Below are positions 1 to 6,906 of a stretch of DNA of 28,833 nucleotides, piece after piece (position 1 is the first letter of the stretch; each line of letters opens with the position of its first letter). The notes under the pieces are model-generated. The model had not been told where the DNA came from. It searched no databases and worked only from the letters and a program-made list of their open reading frames with translations. The DNA is taken from positions 1 through 28,833 of the IMG/VR virus record IMGVR_UViG_3300020469_000187; one strand, given 5' to 3'. The position numbers and the translations under genes were made by a program. This stretch comes from a virus.

Positions 1-374
1 ACACTTAGTGTAAAAGTTAAGTTGTATGGTGCTGGGTTGTATTGATATGAACGATTCACTCCGTCTGTATCTAAATTAGATTTAGAATGTCTTATCAATT
101 TATTTTGTTGTCTTGTTGGGTCATACTCAAAACCATTCAGTTCGAATGCAAGTCTTGGTAAAGAAATTGCACTTCTATTATTATCTGAAAGATTTGGTTC
201 TTCCTGTAGTCTTGCAAGGAATTTTTGTTTTGGGCCGTATGAAATTGGAACCTTTATTATACTTAACACAGTTCCGTCTTCTTTTGTTTTCTTTAATGTG
301 ATATTATTAAACAGTGTTCCGAAGATTGATACTGCTCTTTTAATTGTCTCATTATAAAAATGTGTCCCAAACAT
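1..374 (-). CDS. 15: Tail completion and sheath stabiliser gp15, N-terminal part (cut by window edge)
   Basis: This gene is not a closed reading frame in the window; it runs off the left edge with about 124 codons visible. The ATG at 374-372 overlaps the gp14 stop as TAATG, so the two genes are translationally coupled. The protein begins MFGTHFYNETIKRAVSIFG and continues with LFNNI, KVPISYGPKQKF, LPRLAFEL, YDP and YNPAPYNLTF. This matches the start of T4 gp15 in layout: MFG.FYN, LF.NI, VPI.Y..K..F, LPR, then QYNPSP. T4 gp15 forms a hexameric ring closing the top of the tail tube and sheath and joins the tail to the neck. The position directly after gp13 and gp14 repeats T4 order. Identification is by recalled family resemblance, not by a search. 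Confidence 0.9.
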   Translation of the reverse strand, partial: MFGTHFYNETIKRAVSIFGTLFNNITLKKTKEDGTVLSIIKVPISYGPKQKFLARLQEEPNLSDNNRSAISLPRLAFELNGFEYDPTRQQNKLIRHSKSNLDTDGVNRSYQYNPAPYNLTFTLS

Positions 375-1216
375 TATGTGACCTCACCAAATGGGTTTGT
401 TTCTGAGAAATCTAAGTAGTTATCTGCTTTGTCTTCAAAGTCTTTATTTTGTGCAGAACCATCATTGTTCATAGTCAATACGTCATTGATAGCTGCAATT
501 GTATCTGATACACCCGAATCTACACCAACAAGTGTATCTCCAACTGTAAGTGTTGCAGTGTTATGAATAATTGTTGTTGCATTACCCAGTGAAGTCTGAA
601 CCTCACCAACAACAACTCCGTTCTTAGTTATATTTTCACCAATAGAATATGCATTTTGGTTGGTCATTGTTAATCCTATTGAATATGCTTGGTCTAATTC
701 TATTAAGTCTGCATATGAACCAGTATCGAAATCTTCTCCACTGTATTCGAACAACTCACATTGTAATTTAAATACAAATAGTTTTCCGACTTGATAGAAT
801 GGATTCTCATGTTCTACGAATTTGATTTCAAACATTGAACCACTGAGAGGGAAATAAAGTAAATCTCCTTCGTTAGGTCTCATTGAAGTTGCAAGGTTTG
901 AATCTAAGGATATAAATCTTTCCCAACTTCTAAGTGATATGATAAATGTTGCTTGGTCTCTTACTTGGACACCAAACTTAGACATGAGGTCTCCTTCTCC
1001 TTCAAAACCTTCTGTATTTTCTAAATACATTTCTACAGAATATGCATCACCGAATGTTGACTGCACGTCTTCACCAAGTATAGTGTCTTCCTCTACAATT
1101 TCTCTTGGTAGATAATATGTTTCGTGACCATATATTCGTAATGACTCAACAACTAAATCCTCATAGAGGTGTTGTTCAGTCGATACTGCATGGTTAAAAA
1201 ATACGTTTGTAGGCAT
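374..1216 (-). CDS. 14: Neck protein gp14
   Basis: A 280-residue protein of the T4-like gp14 neck family, close to the T4 length. In T4, gp13 and gp14 assemble on the portal after packaging to seal the head and dock the tail. The N-terminus begins MPTNVFFNHAVSTEQHLYED followed by IYGHETYYLPREIV, GDAYSVEMYLEN and FGVQVRDQATFIISLRSWERF, which is the conserved N-terminal half of this family. A later segment (about residues 180-250, with AYSIGE, VVGEV and TLVG) looks like a small beta insertion and is less familiar. The start lies 3 nt after the gp13 stop, with only a GGGG stretch as a possible Shine-Dalgarno, so translation is probably coupled. It is likely transcribed from the late promoter upstream of gp13. 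Confidence 0.9.
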   Translation of the reverse strand: MPTNVFFNHAVSTEQHLYEDLVVESLRIYGHETYYLPREIVEEDTILGEDVQSTFGDAYSVEMYLENTEGFEGEGDLMSKFGVQVRDQATFIISLRSWERFISLDSNLATSMRPNEGDLLYFPLSGSMFEIKFVEHENPFYQVGKLFVFKLQCELFEYSGEDFDTGSYADLIELDQAYSIGLTMTNQNAYSIGENITKNGVVVGEVQTSLGNATTIIHNTATLTVGDTLVGVDSGVSDTIAAINDVLTMNNDGSAQNKDFEDKADNYLDFSETNPFGEVT

Positions 1217-1219
1217 TTA

Positions 1220-2035
1220 TTACCCCATTAAGTCCATGACTGGCATTTCAAAGTTCAGTCTAGACTCTTCTTCTAATTTTGTAATTTCTTCTTGTGCTTC
1301 TTGTTTCATTGCAGAACCATCGAGTGTCACCCCGCCTGGAAGTGCAATACCTTGGAACTTGGATAGGTTTTCACCCCATTGATACTTAACTAATGCAGTT
1401 GCATATTTTTTCAACCACATATCATTGTAGATATCAGTCATGTCTGTAGGGTCTAATTTTCTATAACATTCAATAATGATATACTCTCCAGCACTTAATT
1501 TACTTGCACTGTAGTCCATGTAGAGTCTGTTAGAGTGCATATTATATCTTATAGGTATCTGACCCACTAAGATATCATTTAAAAGTGATAAGTGTGATTG
1601 AACTTGTGAATAATATAAAACACTGGTTGAAGTTAAATCATACAAGTCATTAAGTCTTAATTGGTATTGAATATCAAACATACTTGAAGTCTGACCCGAA
1701 TTGAAAGGGAATATCTGCAATACACTTAACACATGTTCGGGTAGTGTAATGTAGTTTTGACCTTCACCAAACGTCTGACCTGAAATTGCATGTGTTCCAC
1801 TTGTCGCTGCATTGTGAGTTTCATTCGTTTTAAATGAATCAATCTCTTGTTGTGTAATTTGGTGTTTAAGGTATGTTTTTATAGAACCATCGTAATGATA
1901 TTCACGGAAATATTGAAGTGCCTCGTCCATTCTGTCATCAAATTGGTCATCGTCCACATTGATTTCTAAAACTGGAGCTCCAAGTTTTCTCTTTATATAC
2001 TCTTTAAAGGTTGCTTTTGAATTTGGTTCTGCCAT
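1220..2035 (-). CDS. 13: Neck protein gp13
   Basis: A 271-residue protein of the T4-like gp13 family. In T4, gp13 binds the portal vertex together with gp14 and lets the tail attach to the filled head. The start MAEPNSKATFKEYIKRKLG followed by APVLEINVDDDQFDDRMDEALQYF is the hallmark N-terminus of this family in marine T4-like phages. Further family-like stretches are YITLPEHVLSVLQIFPF, NRLYMDY, EYIIIECYRKLDP and DMWLKKYATALVKYQWGENL. The start is preceded by AGGA about 8 nt before the ATG. A perfect late promoter (TATAAATA on the minus strand) lies 21 nt upstream at 2057-2064. It is the first gene of a gp13-gp14-gp15 operon. Confidence 0.95.
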   Translation of the reverse strand: MAEPNSKATFKEYIKRKLGAPVLEINVDDDQFDDRMDEALQYFREYHYDGSIKTYLKHQITQQEIDSFKTNETHNAATSGTHAISGQTFGEGQNYITLPEHVLSVLQIFPFNSGQTSSMFDIQYQLRLNDLYDLTSTSVLYYSQVQSHLSLLNDILVGQIPIRYNMHSNRLYMDYSASKLSAGEYIIIECYRKLDPTDMTDIYNDMWLKKYATALVKYQWGENLSKFQGIALPGGVTLDGSAMKQEAQEEITKLEEESRLNFEMPVMDLMG

Positions 2036-2056
2036 AGTAGTTTCCTGTTATACTAC

Positions 2057-2064
2057 TATTTATA
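2057..2064 (-). promoter_or_regulatory. T4-type late promoter for the gp13-14-15 operon
   Basis: The plus strand reads TATTTATA, so the minus strand is TATAAATA, the T4 late-promoter octamer recognised by the phage late sigma factor (gp55) with the sliding clamp. It sits between the small membrane-protein gene and gp13 and leaves a leader of about 15 nt containing the gp13 Shine-Dalgarno. Confidence 0.75.
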
Positions 2065-2070
2065 ACGAAT

Positions 2071-2331
2071 TTAATCTTGGAAATAGGTTTTACTTTGAAG
2101 TCTGTCTATCTTTGTATCTATATTACTAATTGAATCCATAATTCTTTGAAAGTCAGCTTCAATTTGTTCTCTAGTAGCATAATCCCTAGCAATCTCTTCT
2201 CTTGTTTTATTGATTAGAATATCAATTCGTTTTTGTTCTGATAGAACATTTCTAACTAAGAAACCTATGGGTAGGATAACAACTGTCATTACGACATTCC
2301 ATAAGATATAAGGTGATACGACTATTTCCAT
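2071..2331 (-). CDS. Small membrane-anchored coiled-coil protein, unknown function
   Basis: An 86-residue protein. Residues about 5-28 (SPYILWNVVMTVVILPIGFL) form one hydrophobic segment, followed by a charged, probably helical and coiled-coil tail with REEIARDYATREQIEADF and NIDTKIDRLQ. The layout is an N-terminal anchor with the tail in cytoplasm or periplasm. Similar short proteins occur in marine T4-like phages, but I know no assigned role; a lysis accessory protein (holin-like or inner spanin-like) is possible, though no spanin partner or lipobox is visible nearby. There is no Shine-Dalgarno before the ATG. A late-promoter-like GATAAATA ends 5 nt before the ATG, so its mRNA may be leaderless. 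Confidence 0.7.
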   Translation of the reverse strand: MEIVVSPYILWNVVMTVVILPIGFLVRNVLSEQKRIDILINKTREEIARDYATREQIEADFQRIMDSISNIDTKIDRLQSKTYFQD

Positions 2332-2336
2332 ACCAT

Positions 2337-2344
2337 TATTTATC
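2337..2344 (-). promoter_or_regulatory. Late-promoter-like octamer abutting a start codon
   Basis: The minus strand reads GATAAATA, one mismatch from TATAAATA. Exactly 5 nt separate it from the ATG at 2331, which lacks a Shine-Dalgarno. A T4-type late promoter usually starts transcription about 6 nt after the octamer, which would fall on the A of the ATG. The same geometry occurs at 15350-15357. Confidence 0.4.
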
Positions 2345-2348
2345 TATT

Positions 2349-3056
2349 CTACTCGTCTGTAGTGGTTTGGTTTTGTATTAGTTTTCCATTTTCATCAGTA
2401 TGAAAAGTAAGTTCATCAGGGTGGAACCCTTGCAACTGAGAATGTCTTGCATTGTCTGAAAGGAAATTCATATTCATATTGAATGATATACTATATCTAT
2501 CTTTTTGAGTAAGATTGGGTTCAACCATATGCATTAATGCACTTGGAAATAGAAATAAATGACCAGTTCTTGGTGCAAGTTTCCAGTTCTGTGCATCTCT
2601 AGGAGAATATGGAAAGTCTGAAACTACTTTACAGTCTGTATCAATAGCCATAAAATTACCTTCATCACCATCTGCTTTTATATAAAACACACCACTATAC
2701 CAACAACCATTATGTAAGTGTGGTGCATTCCATGCTGTATTATCATTAATGTTTGCCCATGCATTACCTATTGATAATTGAAGTTCTGTTGGACTGTGTC
2801 CTGTATAACTCAATAATTCAGTATCAAAAGTATTCTTAATTGTTCTTATTGCTTTAGAGAAGGTTGGATTTCTTTCTACACCATCATTAGACTGCCAACC
2901 AGTATACTGATTAGAGACTTGTCTACCCTTCGGGTCTTTCTTTCTCATACTATCCATAGTATTTGCTAACATATCCATATAATCTTGTGTTAATACACCT
3001 TCGTCTACAAGGTTTCTTTCAATACATGCATATGGAAATAGTAATCTAATCGCCAT
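2349..3056 (-). CDS. 2OG-Fe(II) oxygenase, TIGR02466-like
   Basis: A 235-residue member of the 2-oxoglutarate and Fe(II)-dependent dioxygenase superfamily. These enzymes hydroxylate a substrate while converting 2-oxoglutarate to succinate. The double-stranded beta-helix core is visible: NAPHLHNGCWYSGVFYIKA (about residues 110-128, with H113 and H115), TGHLFLFPSALMHMVEPN (164-181, distal iron ligand H176) and RYSISFNMN (187-195, R187 as the likely 2-oxoglutarate anchor). This H.H, FPS..H.V.PN, R.SISFN pattern fits the TIGR02466 type common in marine T4-like phages. The substrate is not evident. The start overlaps the end of the preceding gene by 11 nt, and a second oxygenase lies one gene upstream, so the three are coupled. 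Confidence 0.85.
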   Translation of the reverse strand: MAIRLLFPYACIERNLVDEGVLTQDYMDMLANTMDSMRKKDPKGRQVSNQYTGWQSNDGVERNPTFSKAIRTIKNTFDTELLSYTGHSPTELQLSIGNAWANINDNTAWNAPHLHNGCWYSGVFYIKADGDEGNFMAIDTDCKVVSDFPYSPRDAQNWKLAPRTGHLFLFPSALMHMVEPNLTQKDRYSISFNMNMNFLSDNARHSQLQGFHPDELTFHTDENGKLIQNQTTTDE

Positions 3057-3948
3057 CTTTATCTCCTATAGGTAATTCTAGTTGTATTTCGGGTGAGTCT
3101 TCACTGACATGATAAGGACACTCGGGTGGTGGACTCTCTTCTTTAAAGTTTTTACCCTTACCTGTATGTAGTTTCCCACCTCTATATCCACCTAATGCAA
3201 ATTCTTCACTTCTTGCTTCATTAGAAGTTGCTGGGTCTCTTGAAAACTCGTCCATAGTTTTTTGACGACCTTCATTTGCAGTTAGATAACTTCTATTCTT
3301 TGTCCAGTCTTCACTTCCGTTTACTACGTAAGTTGCATTCCATTCCTCTCTTTTAAATGGTATTACTTGAACTAAAGGAGTTCCTTTCTTTATAACAAAC
3401 GAATGACTGACACGTGGATAAAATATAATTTGTGCATTGTCATAGTTTGCATTAAATTTATCCGTGTCAATAATTCCCTGCCATGTTGCAAAGTATTTAT
3501 TTTGAAATAAAAATGGGTCTAGATACATAGTGGAATATCCAGGCGGTGTAGTTATGTTCCATGCATTTCTAAACTTAAATGCACTCCTTACGGGTGCTTC
3601 ATCATCAGGAAGATATTGAAATGCATATCCCATCTGCCATGAGGGGTGATGAGGAGAAGGAGTTTCCCAACCATCTCCAAATTCTTGTGAACCAACATAT
3701 TGACTGTCATCATTATCATCTATGTGACCATTTTTTACAATCATATCTCGATTTGCACACAAATACCAACCACTTTTTAACCAATCGTCCATGGCTGGAC
3801 ATGCACGTATAGTAGTTCCCATGATTCCACGAGTATATTCATTGAACTTCATATTTTTCCACCAATCGGGTGTGACAGATTTTGCTAATACAGGTTTAGT
3901 GTCTCTTAAAGTCTGTTCATTAAATGTGTTGAATTCTATTGTGGGCAT
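3046..3948 (-). CDS. DUF6065-like protein between two oxygenases
   Basis: A 300-residue protein that I recognise only as a recurring phage type resembling DUF6065. Visible landmarks are SVTPDWWKNM (residues 25-34), IRACPAMDDWLKSGWYL (47-63), TPPGYSTMYLDPF, WQGIIDTDKF, IIFYPRVSHSFVIKKGTPL and VQVIPFKREEW. The PGYS, DTD and IKKGTPL.QVIPF pattern suggests a jelly-roll (cupin-like) beta fold, but I see no clear iron-binding HxD pair. The C-terminal 50 residues are rich in charge, Pro and Gly and look disordered. Its two ends overlap the flanking oxygenase genes by 11 and 13 nt, which implies coupled translation and a shared task. Function is unknown. Confidence 0.75.
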   Translation of the reverse strand: MPTIEFNTFNEQTLRDTKPVLAKSVTPDWWKNMKFNEYTRGIMGTTIRACPAMDDWLKSGWYLCANRDMIVKNGHIDDNDDSQYVGSQEFGDGWETPSPHHPSWQMGYAFQYLPDDEAPVRSAFKFRNAWNITTPPGYSTMYLDPFLFQNKYFATWQGIIDTDKFNANYDNAQIIFYPRVSHSFVIKKGTPLVQVIPFKREEWNATYVVNGSEDWTKNRSYLTANEGRQKTMDEFSRDPATSNEARSEEFALGGYRGGKLHTGKGKNFKEESPPPECPYHVSEDSPEIQLELPIGDKDGD

Positions 3949-4673
3949 TGTTTAAACCATTCCTTATCTTCTACAAGTCTAATTTCATCACCTCTGATTA
4001 CTATTGACTTCCTATCTATATATCGTGCTTCATGTGTGGGTGCATCTGCACCATGTGGTATTCTTCCGTCAAATACAACAAGTCTATTTGGAACAAATTC
4101 TATTTCTGCAATTTGGTGGTTCTTAATATGGTCGTTCCTTCCATGTAAACCCTGTTGCATTTCGTCATATATTCTCAAAGGGCCTCCCCAATGTTTTGAC
4201 CAAAACGTATTAGTGTAATACAGAAATGATAGATTCCATTCATCTTCATCTGAACAATCTGAGTGTGTTGTTCCATGTAATCCTTGTGTCTGAGAGTTTA
4301 AACCCATATATTGAAATCTTTCCCATGCAAAACCAAAATCAGTTTGTAGTTTTTTATCTAAAAATCTTGCTACTAGTTTGGGTGCAGAATTGTGATAATC
4401 TGCAATGTCACCTGCGAAATTAGGATATGTATATTTTGGACTTCTTTCAAGTGCAGAGAGTAGTGTTCCACCCCAAAATTGATGATGTGATAAACCTGTA
4501 GGACTTGTCCCTCTTACCTCATTCCTTTTCGCCCAAATGTTAGAATTACCAATTGATTTATCGACCCAATGATGTAGTTGGACTGGCAACCAATTATCAA
4601 TTATGTGAATGTCTTTAAGGGGGAATCCTATATCTTTTAACTTAAAGGACTCATCATGATAAATGAGTTCCAT
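3936..4673 (-). CDS. Prolyl-4-hydroxylase-like 2OG-Fe(II) oxygenase
   Basis: A 245-residue 2OG-Fe(II) dioxygenase of the prolyl-hydroxylase-like class. Iron ligands are visible as GTTHSDCSDEDEWNLSFLYY (H137 and D139, the HxD motif) and VVFDGRIPHGADAP (distal H207). R217 or R221 in ARYIDRKSIVIRG is the likely 2-oxoglutarate anchor. HWGGPLRIYD (161-170) is the GG.L strand between the ligand motifs, as in P4H-like enzymes. The predicted reaction is hydroxylation of a protein side chain or small molecule; the substrate cannot be read from sequence. The gene is 3 nt from its upstream neighbour and overlaps the DUF6065-like gene by 13 nt. It differs from the other oxygenase in this window in core motifs, so the two are not a recent duplication. 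Confidence 0.87.
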   Translation of the reverse strand: MELIYHDESFKLKDIGFPLKDIHIIDNWLPVQLHHWVDKSIGNSNIWAKRNEVRGTSPTGLSHHQFWGGTLLSALERSPKYTYPNFAGDIADYHNSAPKLVARFLDKKLQTDFGFAWERFQYMGLNSQTQGLHGTTHSDCSDEDEWNLSFLYYTNTFWSKHWGGPLRIYDEMQQGLHGRNDHIKNHQIAEIEFVPNRLVVFDGRIPHGADAPTHEARYIDRKSIVIRGDEIRLVEDKEWFKQCPQ

Positions 4674-4676
4674 ACA

Positions 4677-5240
4677 TTAACCTGTTCTAGAGTCGGGAAG
4701 AACTAGTGGTTCGGGAATTACAGATAAGTATTCTTCGTATTGTTTTAGAGTATCTTCTCTTGTGGACATTATCTCTTGAGCAATCTGACTAAAACATGAG
4801 TATGCAGTATCACAATATTCTAAAACTCTTCTTGCATCTGCACGTCTAGGGTGATTTGAACCTTCTCTTCCAGCGTATGTTGCATAATATAAATCAATCA
4901 TACCATACAACTCTGAAGTTGCTTGAGTATATTGACTAATTGTATGTTCTAGTCTGTTAACATATTGTGTATTTAAGTTATATCCTAAAGGTGGTTCTGA
5001 ATTTTCTATGTATAATTCAATACTACGTTTATCTTCATCAGTTAGTGTGGATTTTTCTTGACCTTCGAAATCTATAATTTCGTCATTCCATTTTAATATT
5101 TTAACTTCAATATCATCATAGACAAGAACCTCATAATCAAATCCTAGTTCGGGTTGGTCTACATTTTCATATTCCCATTCCAAACCATTTGGTTTTCTAA
5201 TTATTAGTTTTCCGCTTTCTGTGTAAATTAATGCATTCAT
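4677..5240 (-). CDS. Hypothetical protein, 187 residues
   Basis: I do not recognise this protein. The first 70 residues look like a small beta domain (MNALIYTESGKLIIRKPNGL, then YEVLVYDDIEVKILKWNDEI). Residues about 95-175 are helical and Tyr-rich, with YVNRLEHTISQYTQATSELY and DLYYATYAGREGSNHPRR. The tail VIPEPLVLPDSRTG is Pro-rich. There is no signal peptide or membrane segment. A strong Shine-Dalgarno (GGAGAGAGGAAC) precedes the ATG. It lies in the enzyme block between the glycosyltransferase and the oxygenase trio, with a 3 nt gap to the latter. A beta domain plus helical tail near fibre genes would suit a fibre-assembly chaperone, but that is a guess. Confidence 0.65.
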   Translation of the reverse strand: MNALIYTESGKLIIRKPNGLEWEYENVDQPELGFDYEVLVYDDIEVKILKWNDEIIDFEGQEKSTLTDEDKRSIELYIENSEPPLGYNLNTQYVNRLEHTISQYTQATSELYGMIDLYYATYAGREGSNHPRRADARRVLEYCDTAYSCFSQIAQEIMSTREDTLKQYEEYLSVIPEPLVLPDSRTG

Positions 5241-5275
5241 TTATTTGTTCCTCTCTCCATTATATAATAGAATTG

Positions 5276-6838
5276 TTATTTTTGCAAGATGTTTTTTGCT
5301 TTTATCCAATCATCTAGATTATTTATGTTGGAATAATCCATGTCTTTTACCCATGGGCCTCCCCTTGTATAGTGAATACCATGGTAATCCCATTTTTCAT
5401 CAGGGTTATCATACCCTTCGGTAAATACATACTTTTCGGGTATCGGACTAATCTTATCAGTCCATTCGAATTGGTGTAGTTGTTTTCCTGTCCATGTATT
5501 GACAGCTTCGGGTGTTAACTTTTTACAGTCTTCATGACCATTATTAAAAATCATAAGACTTGACCATAGTTTCTTAGGATAATCTATATTGACCTCACCA
5601 TTAAACTTAGTTGTATCATGTTCTATTTGTTTATACTGAATACATGCAACTGCATCATCTAAATTCAGATAATAGAATAAAGGTAGAATATTGTTTCTCC
5701 ATATGAAATCATTATCAATAAAGATACTATATCCTTCATAGTTTTCTAAATGTGGTATTAGGAATCTACTGTAAGTAAATTCAGTAGACTGATTTGCATA
5801 CTCCCTATTATAGTCGGGAAGTTTAGAAATGTCAAGGAATTTGATTTCGGGTTCCCAATGAAGTTCTTTTTGGTATTGACCCATACTTTTAGATAATGAA
5901 TTTAGTATTGAATTTTTGTTGACCTCATGTAGGTCTCCGTGATTAGAATCATATCCTATGTAAATGTTAAGGGGTTTACCTTTTGATTGAAGTGTTGCCT
6001 TTTTACTATGTGCATAAACCTCTTTTCTAAAACCCAACTCCATTAAGTCATGGTTGTATTCTAAATTTCCATTACAGAAAGTTATTGATAGACTAGGGTG
6101 ACTTACATGTTCTTTTTTATCTTCTAGTTTTTTTCTCCAAAACTCTAACACTTCGTCACAAGTCAAGGGTGGTGTATCAAAAATATCATGTATATCTGTT
6201 GCAAATATTTCAAAGTTGGGGTCTTCCAATTCTTCAAAAACTTTAGACCTAATAGAGCCTGGGTGTATTCTAAAACCAAATCTATTATCAACTTTATATG
6301 TAGTCCCTTGTATTGGGTGTCTTAAACCTTCTTCTTGAATACTCTGAATTAACCAATGTGCTTTTGCACTATGATAATACATAGAGTTTATTTGGATTTC
6401 AGACCACATATCTGATTTCTGTTCTTCTGTAAGTTCTACATAATCTCTTATATCTGCATATTCACCATCTGCAGTCTTACAATCCATTTGACCTACTTGT
6501 CTATCCTCTCTTTCTATTGCTGTATATACGTCAGGCAAAAACTTGTGATAGTGAACGGATTCTAGTCCAGCACCTTGGAAACCTAAAAAGGTTTTATTCT
6601 TTCGAAGTTCTAGTATATCACCCCATTTTATAATTTTTGTGGGTGGAATAATGTTCTCAAAAATATATTTGAATGATTTGTATGCATCTGATTCTTTATC
6701 TATATTGTAGATATCTTGGAAAACACCAATATTGTAATCTTCCTTTGCAATAAGGTCTCGGAAATCCATTTCCTTTAAGTTCCAATCTTCGGGTTTAATT
6801 TCGTTGATAACGTCTGAATAGTATTTCAAGTATTTCAT
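5276..6838 (-). CDS. Bipartite protein with C-terminal GT-A glycosyltransferase
   Basis: A 520-residue two-part protein. Residues about 288-500 look like a GT-A glycosyltransferase related to family 8: LNIYIGYDSN (290-299) as the nucleotide-binding strand, SIFIDNDFIW with the metal-binding D-N-D at 375-377, then YHGIHYTRGGPW (485-496), which matches the C-terminal H...G.PW motif of such enzymes. It probably moves a sugar from a nucleotide-sugar to a protein, glycan or nucleotide. The first 285 residues are a separate unit; LIQSIQEEGLRHPIQ (163-177) and FGFRIHPGSIRSKVF (187-201) resemble the ParB N-terminal pattern, but this is uncertain. No Shine-Dalgarno precedes the ATG, and a CCTAAATA motif lies 6 nt upstream, just past a terminator. 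It may start the operon containing the oxygenases. Confidence 0.75.
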   Translation of the reverse strand: MKYLKYYSDVINEIKPEDWNLKEMDFRDLIAKEDYNIGVFQDIYNIDKESDAYKSFKYIFENIIPPTKIIKWGDILELRKNKTFLGFQGAGLESVHYHKFLPDVYTAIEREDRQVGQMDCKTADGEYADIRDYVELTEEQKSDMWSEIQINSMYYHSAKAHWLIQSIQEEGLRHPIQGTTYKVDNRFGFRIHPGSIRSKVFEELEDPNFEIFATDIHDIFDTPPLTCDEVLEFWRKKLEDKKEHVSHPSLSITFCNGNLEYNHDLMELGFRKEVYAHSKKATLQSKGKPLNIYIGYDSNHGDLHEVNKNSILNSLSKSMGQYQKELHWEPEIKFLDISKLPDYNREYANQSTEFTYSRFLIPHLENYEGYSIFIDNDFIWRNNILPLFYYLNLDDAVACIQYKQIEHDTTKFNGEVNIDYPKKLWSSLMIFNNGHEDCKKLTPEAVNTWTGKQLHQFEWTDKISPIPEKYVFTEGYDNPDEKWDYHGIHYTRGGPWVKDMDYSNINNLDDWIKAKNILQK

Positions 6839-6857
6839 AGTATATATTTAGGACATA

Positions 6858-6886
6858 AAAAAAGGGGTCTGCAGAACCCCTTTTTT
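6858..6886 (-). terminator. Rho-independent terminator after the repeat-protein pair
   Basis: A perfect stem AAAAAAGGGGT/ACCCCTTTTTT (6858-6868 with 6876-6886) encloses a 7 nt loop CTGCAGA. Read on the minus strand it ends in a run of U after a GC-rich stem, just past the stop of the 291-residue repeat protein. The A/T arms make it look usable in both directions, but no gene converges on it. Confidence 0.85.
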
Positions 6887-6906
6887 GTTGTAATATGTTT
6901 CCAGTA

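Noticed and set aside
113-301. Plus-strand 62-codon open frame at the left edge
   Set aside because: It is antisense to the truncated gp15 gene, whose family motifs are clear.
3495-3502. TATTTATT matching a late-promoter variant on the plus strand
   Set aside because: It lies deep inside a coding region with no gene start nearby and is expected by chance in AT-rich DNA.
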